A stretch of DNA of 7,330 nucleotides, from positions 4,232 through 11,561 of the forward strand of contig MGUQ01000069.1 of the NCBI GenBank assembly GCA_001799975.1, written 5' to 3'. The notes below the pieces were generated by a model. It saw only the letters and a list, made by a program, of their open reading frames with translations. It was not told the DNA's origin and ran no database searches. A program made the translations under genes and the position numbers. The DNA comes from Elusimicrobia bacterium RIFCSPLOWO2_01_FULL_54_10. Lineage in GTDB: Bacteria; Elusimicrobiota; Elusimicrobia; 2-02-FULL-39-32. Shown here piece by piece: positions 5,486-7,330 of this stretch. The first letter of the stretch is position 1, and every line of letters starts with the position of its first letter.

Positions 5486-7330
5486 ATGGAAATTCCCAAG
5501 GCCTACGACCCCAAAACCATCGAGGACCATTGGGCGGATTTTTGGGTGCGAGAGAAGCTTGCCGCCCCGGACCCCGCATCCAAAAAACCCCCGTTTGTCA
5601 TTGTCATCCCGCCGCCCAATGTCACGGGTTCCCTTCATATGGGCCACGCTTTAAATAATACCCTGCAGGACATTCTCATCCGATTCAAAAAGATGAACGG
5701 TTTTGACGCTTTGTGGGTGCCGGGCACGGACCATGGCGGCATTGCCACACAGAATGTGGTTGAAAAGCTTCTCAAAGCTGAAAAAAAATCCCGCCATGAC
5801 TTGGGGCGCGAAAAGTTTGTGGAGCGGATGTGGCAGTGGCGCAAAGAGTCCGGCGACACCATTCTTATGCAGCTGCGCCGTCTGGGCTGCATGCTGGACT
5901 GGAGCCGCACGCGCTTCACCATGGACGAACAATGTTCCAAAGCCGTCCTGCACGCGTTCATGGAGCTTTTTAAGAAAGGCTGGATTTACCGCGGCAAACG
6001 CATGGTGAATTGGTGCGTGCGCTGCAACACCGCTCTATCCGACATCGAAGTGGAATTTGAGGAGCGCAAAGACAAGCTTTACCATATCCGCTATCCCATT
6101 TTATCCGGCAAGGCCGATGGATGGCAGGGGGTGCCGCTTGTGGTGGCCACCACGCGGCCTGAAACCATGCTGGGAGACACAGCCGTGGCAGTGCACCCTG
6201 ATGATAAACGCTACGAAAAAATCCACGGCTGGTGGGTGCAGCTGCCGCTCGTGGACAAAGAAATCGGAGTCATTACAGATGCCGCGGTGGATCCCAAGTT
6301 CGGCACGGGGGTTGTGAAAGTCACTCCCGCGCACGATCCCGCAGACTTTGATATGGGCGAGCGCCACCATCTGGACAAAATCGTGGTCATCGGCTACGAC
6401 GGAAAAATGACCGCGGAGGCGGGAAAATACGCCGGGCTTTCGCGGGAAGAATGCCGCAAGGGAATCCTTGAAGATTTAGAGGCGCAGAACCTCATCGAAA
6501 AAATCGAGGACTACCGCCATTCCGTGGGCACCTGCTACCGTTGCGGCACAGTGATCGAGCCCTTGCTCTCCGATCAATGGTTTTTGAATACGAAAGTGAT
6601 GGGCAAGGAAGCCGCACAAGCCACGCAGAGCGGCCAGGTCAAAATTTTCCCGGAATCCTGGACAAAACCCTATCTGCTCTGGATGGACAACCTGAAGGAC
6701 TGGTGCATATCCCGTCAAATCTGGTGGGGCCACCGCATTCCCATCTGGTACTGTGTGAAAGTTCAGGGAACCGAGCACCCCGCGCTCCGCACCCAATGCC
6801 CACCCATGGCTTCTGCCGAACCTCCCAAGAAATGTGCAAAGTGTGGCGGGGAAAAATTCGAGCAGGATCCGGATGTGCTCGACACCTGGTTTTCCTCCGG
6901 TCTTTGGCCCATGTCTGTATTTGAATGGCCTACTCCCGTGCCGGAGTTTAAAAAATATTATCCCACCTCCGTTCTGGTGACCGGTCACGAGATCCTTTAT
7001 CTCTGGGTGGCCCGCATGGTGATGTTTGGCCTGGCTTTCGAGAAGAAAATCCCCTATTCGAACGTGTTCATTCACGGCATTGTGCGGGACAAAGCCGGAA
7101 AAAAGATGTCCAAGTCTCTGGGTAACGTGATTGATCCTCTCATTATGATGGAGAAGTATGGCACTGACGCCCTGCGATTTGTGCTGGCCTCCCAGAGCGT
7201 TCCCGGGCGCGACATGCAGATTTCCGATGACACATTTGTGGGCGCCCGCAATTTTGCCAACAAAATCTGGAACATGAGCCGGTTTGTATTTATGAACCGT
7301 GAAAAGGCTGTTGCCAAAGAAGGCGACCAG
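5486..7330 (+). CDS. valS: Valyl-tRNA synthetase (3' end missing)
   Basis: Class I aminoacyl-tRNA synthetase that charges tRNA-Val in the cytosol using ATP and edits mis-activated threonine. The frame is open for 615 codons to the right edge, against about 880-950 for the full protein. Visible in order: PPPNVTGSLHMGHA with the HIGH-type motif HMGH at 51-54; GTDHGG; the editing domain (ATTRPETMLGDT, VTPAHDPADF); zinc-type Cys pairs C177/C180 and C350/C353; DVLDTWFSSGLWP; GHEILYLWVARM; KMSKS at 540-544; and the first part of the anticodon-binding domain (ARNFANKIWN). The remainder and the C-terminal coiled coil lie outside. ATG 5486 is the natural start, placing HMGH at the usual distance. GGGA lies only 2 nt before it, too close for a normal ribosome site. 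A second zinc knuckle is altered: C423 is followed by Val426, not Cys. Confidence 0.97.
   Translation, partial: MEIPKAYDPKTIEDHWADFWVREKLAAPDPASKKPPFVIVIPPPNVTGSLHMGHALNNTLQDILIRFKKMNGFDALWVPGTDHGGIATQNVVEKLLKAEKKSRHDLGREKFVERMWQWRKESGDTILMQLRRLGCMLDWSRTRFTMDEQCSKAVLHAFMELFKKGWIYRGKRMVNWCVRCNTALSDIEVEFEERKDKLYHIRYPILSGKADGWQGVPLVVATTRPETMLGDTAVAVHPDDKRYEKIHGWWVQLPLVDKEIGVITDAAVDPKFGTGVVKVTPAHDPADFDMGERHHLDKIVVIGYDGKMTAEAGKYAGLSREECRKGILEDLEAQNLIEKIEDYRHSVGTCYRCGTVIEPLLSDQWFLNTKVMGKEAAQATQSGQVKIFPESWTKPYLLWMDNLKDWCISRQIWWGHRIPIWYCVKVQGTEHPALRTQCPPMASAEPPKKCAKCGGEKFEQDPDVLDTWFSSGLWPMSVFEWPTPVPEFKKYYPTSVLVTGHEILYLWVARMVMFGLAFEKKIPYSNVFIHGIVRDKAGKKMSKSLGNVIDPLIMMEKYGTDALRFVLASQSVPGRDMQISDDTFVGARNFANKIWNMSRFVFMNREKAVAKEGDQ

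Noticed and set aside
6476..7075. Minus-strand frame of 199 codons inside valS
   Set aside because: It lies wholly opposite conserved ValRS sequence and shows no family features; a shadow of codon bias.

Overview
The window reads as chromosomal DNA from a Gram-negative (two-membrane) bacterium. The best evidence is an apparent outer-membrane beta-barrel protein with an N-terminal signal peptide and a C-terminal aromatic residue, next to another exported protein. The lineage cannot be fixed from the sequence alone. The mix of family members would fit an uncultured phylum such as Omnitrophota or Elusimicrobiota, but that is only an impression. There are no insertion sequences, phage genes, CRISPR arrays, tRNAs or rRNAs.

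Layout: (1) 2-1069, the 3' part of a cardiolipin synthase-type phospholipase D gene on the + strand. (2) 1135-1452, a small unrecognised three-helix membrane protein behind a near-consensus sigma-70 promoter that leaves almost no 5' leader. (3) 1460-2113, the only minus-strand gene, a CPBP-type (CAAX protease family) membrane protein whose catalytic EExxxR motif reads QQxxxQ. (4) 2120-3127, a canonical CPBP membrane protease on the + strand, starting 6 bp from the start of the degenerate homologue. (5) 3128-4366, a secreted neutral-ceramidase-like hydrolase. (6) 4366-5454, an exported TPR plus beta-barrel protein resembling YaiO. (7) 5486-7330, the first 615 codons of valyl-tRNA synthetase, which runs off the right edge.

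The region is very compact, with gene gaps of 65, 7, 6, 0, -1 and 31 bp. Genes 4-6 are almost certainly one operon: TGA-ATG abut at 3127/3128, and TAG and GTG share a base at 4366. The operon encodes an inner-membrane protease, an exported lipid-amidase-fold enzyme and an outer-membrane barrel. With the upstream cardiolipin synthase, most of the window before valS concerns the cell envelope. Any joint pathway, for example lipid or lipoprotein processing, is inference. The main observations worth following are the paired active and pseudo-enzyme CPBP genes, the three-gene envelope operon with a ceramidase-like member that appears to lack the usual serine nucleophile, and a recurring pattern of -10-like boxes placed 8-10 nt before the start codons of operon-leading genes, which suggests leaderless or near-leaderless transcripts.
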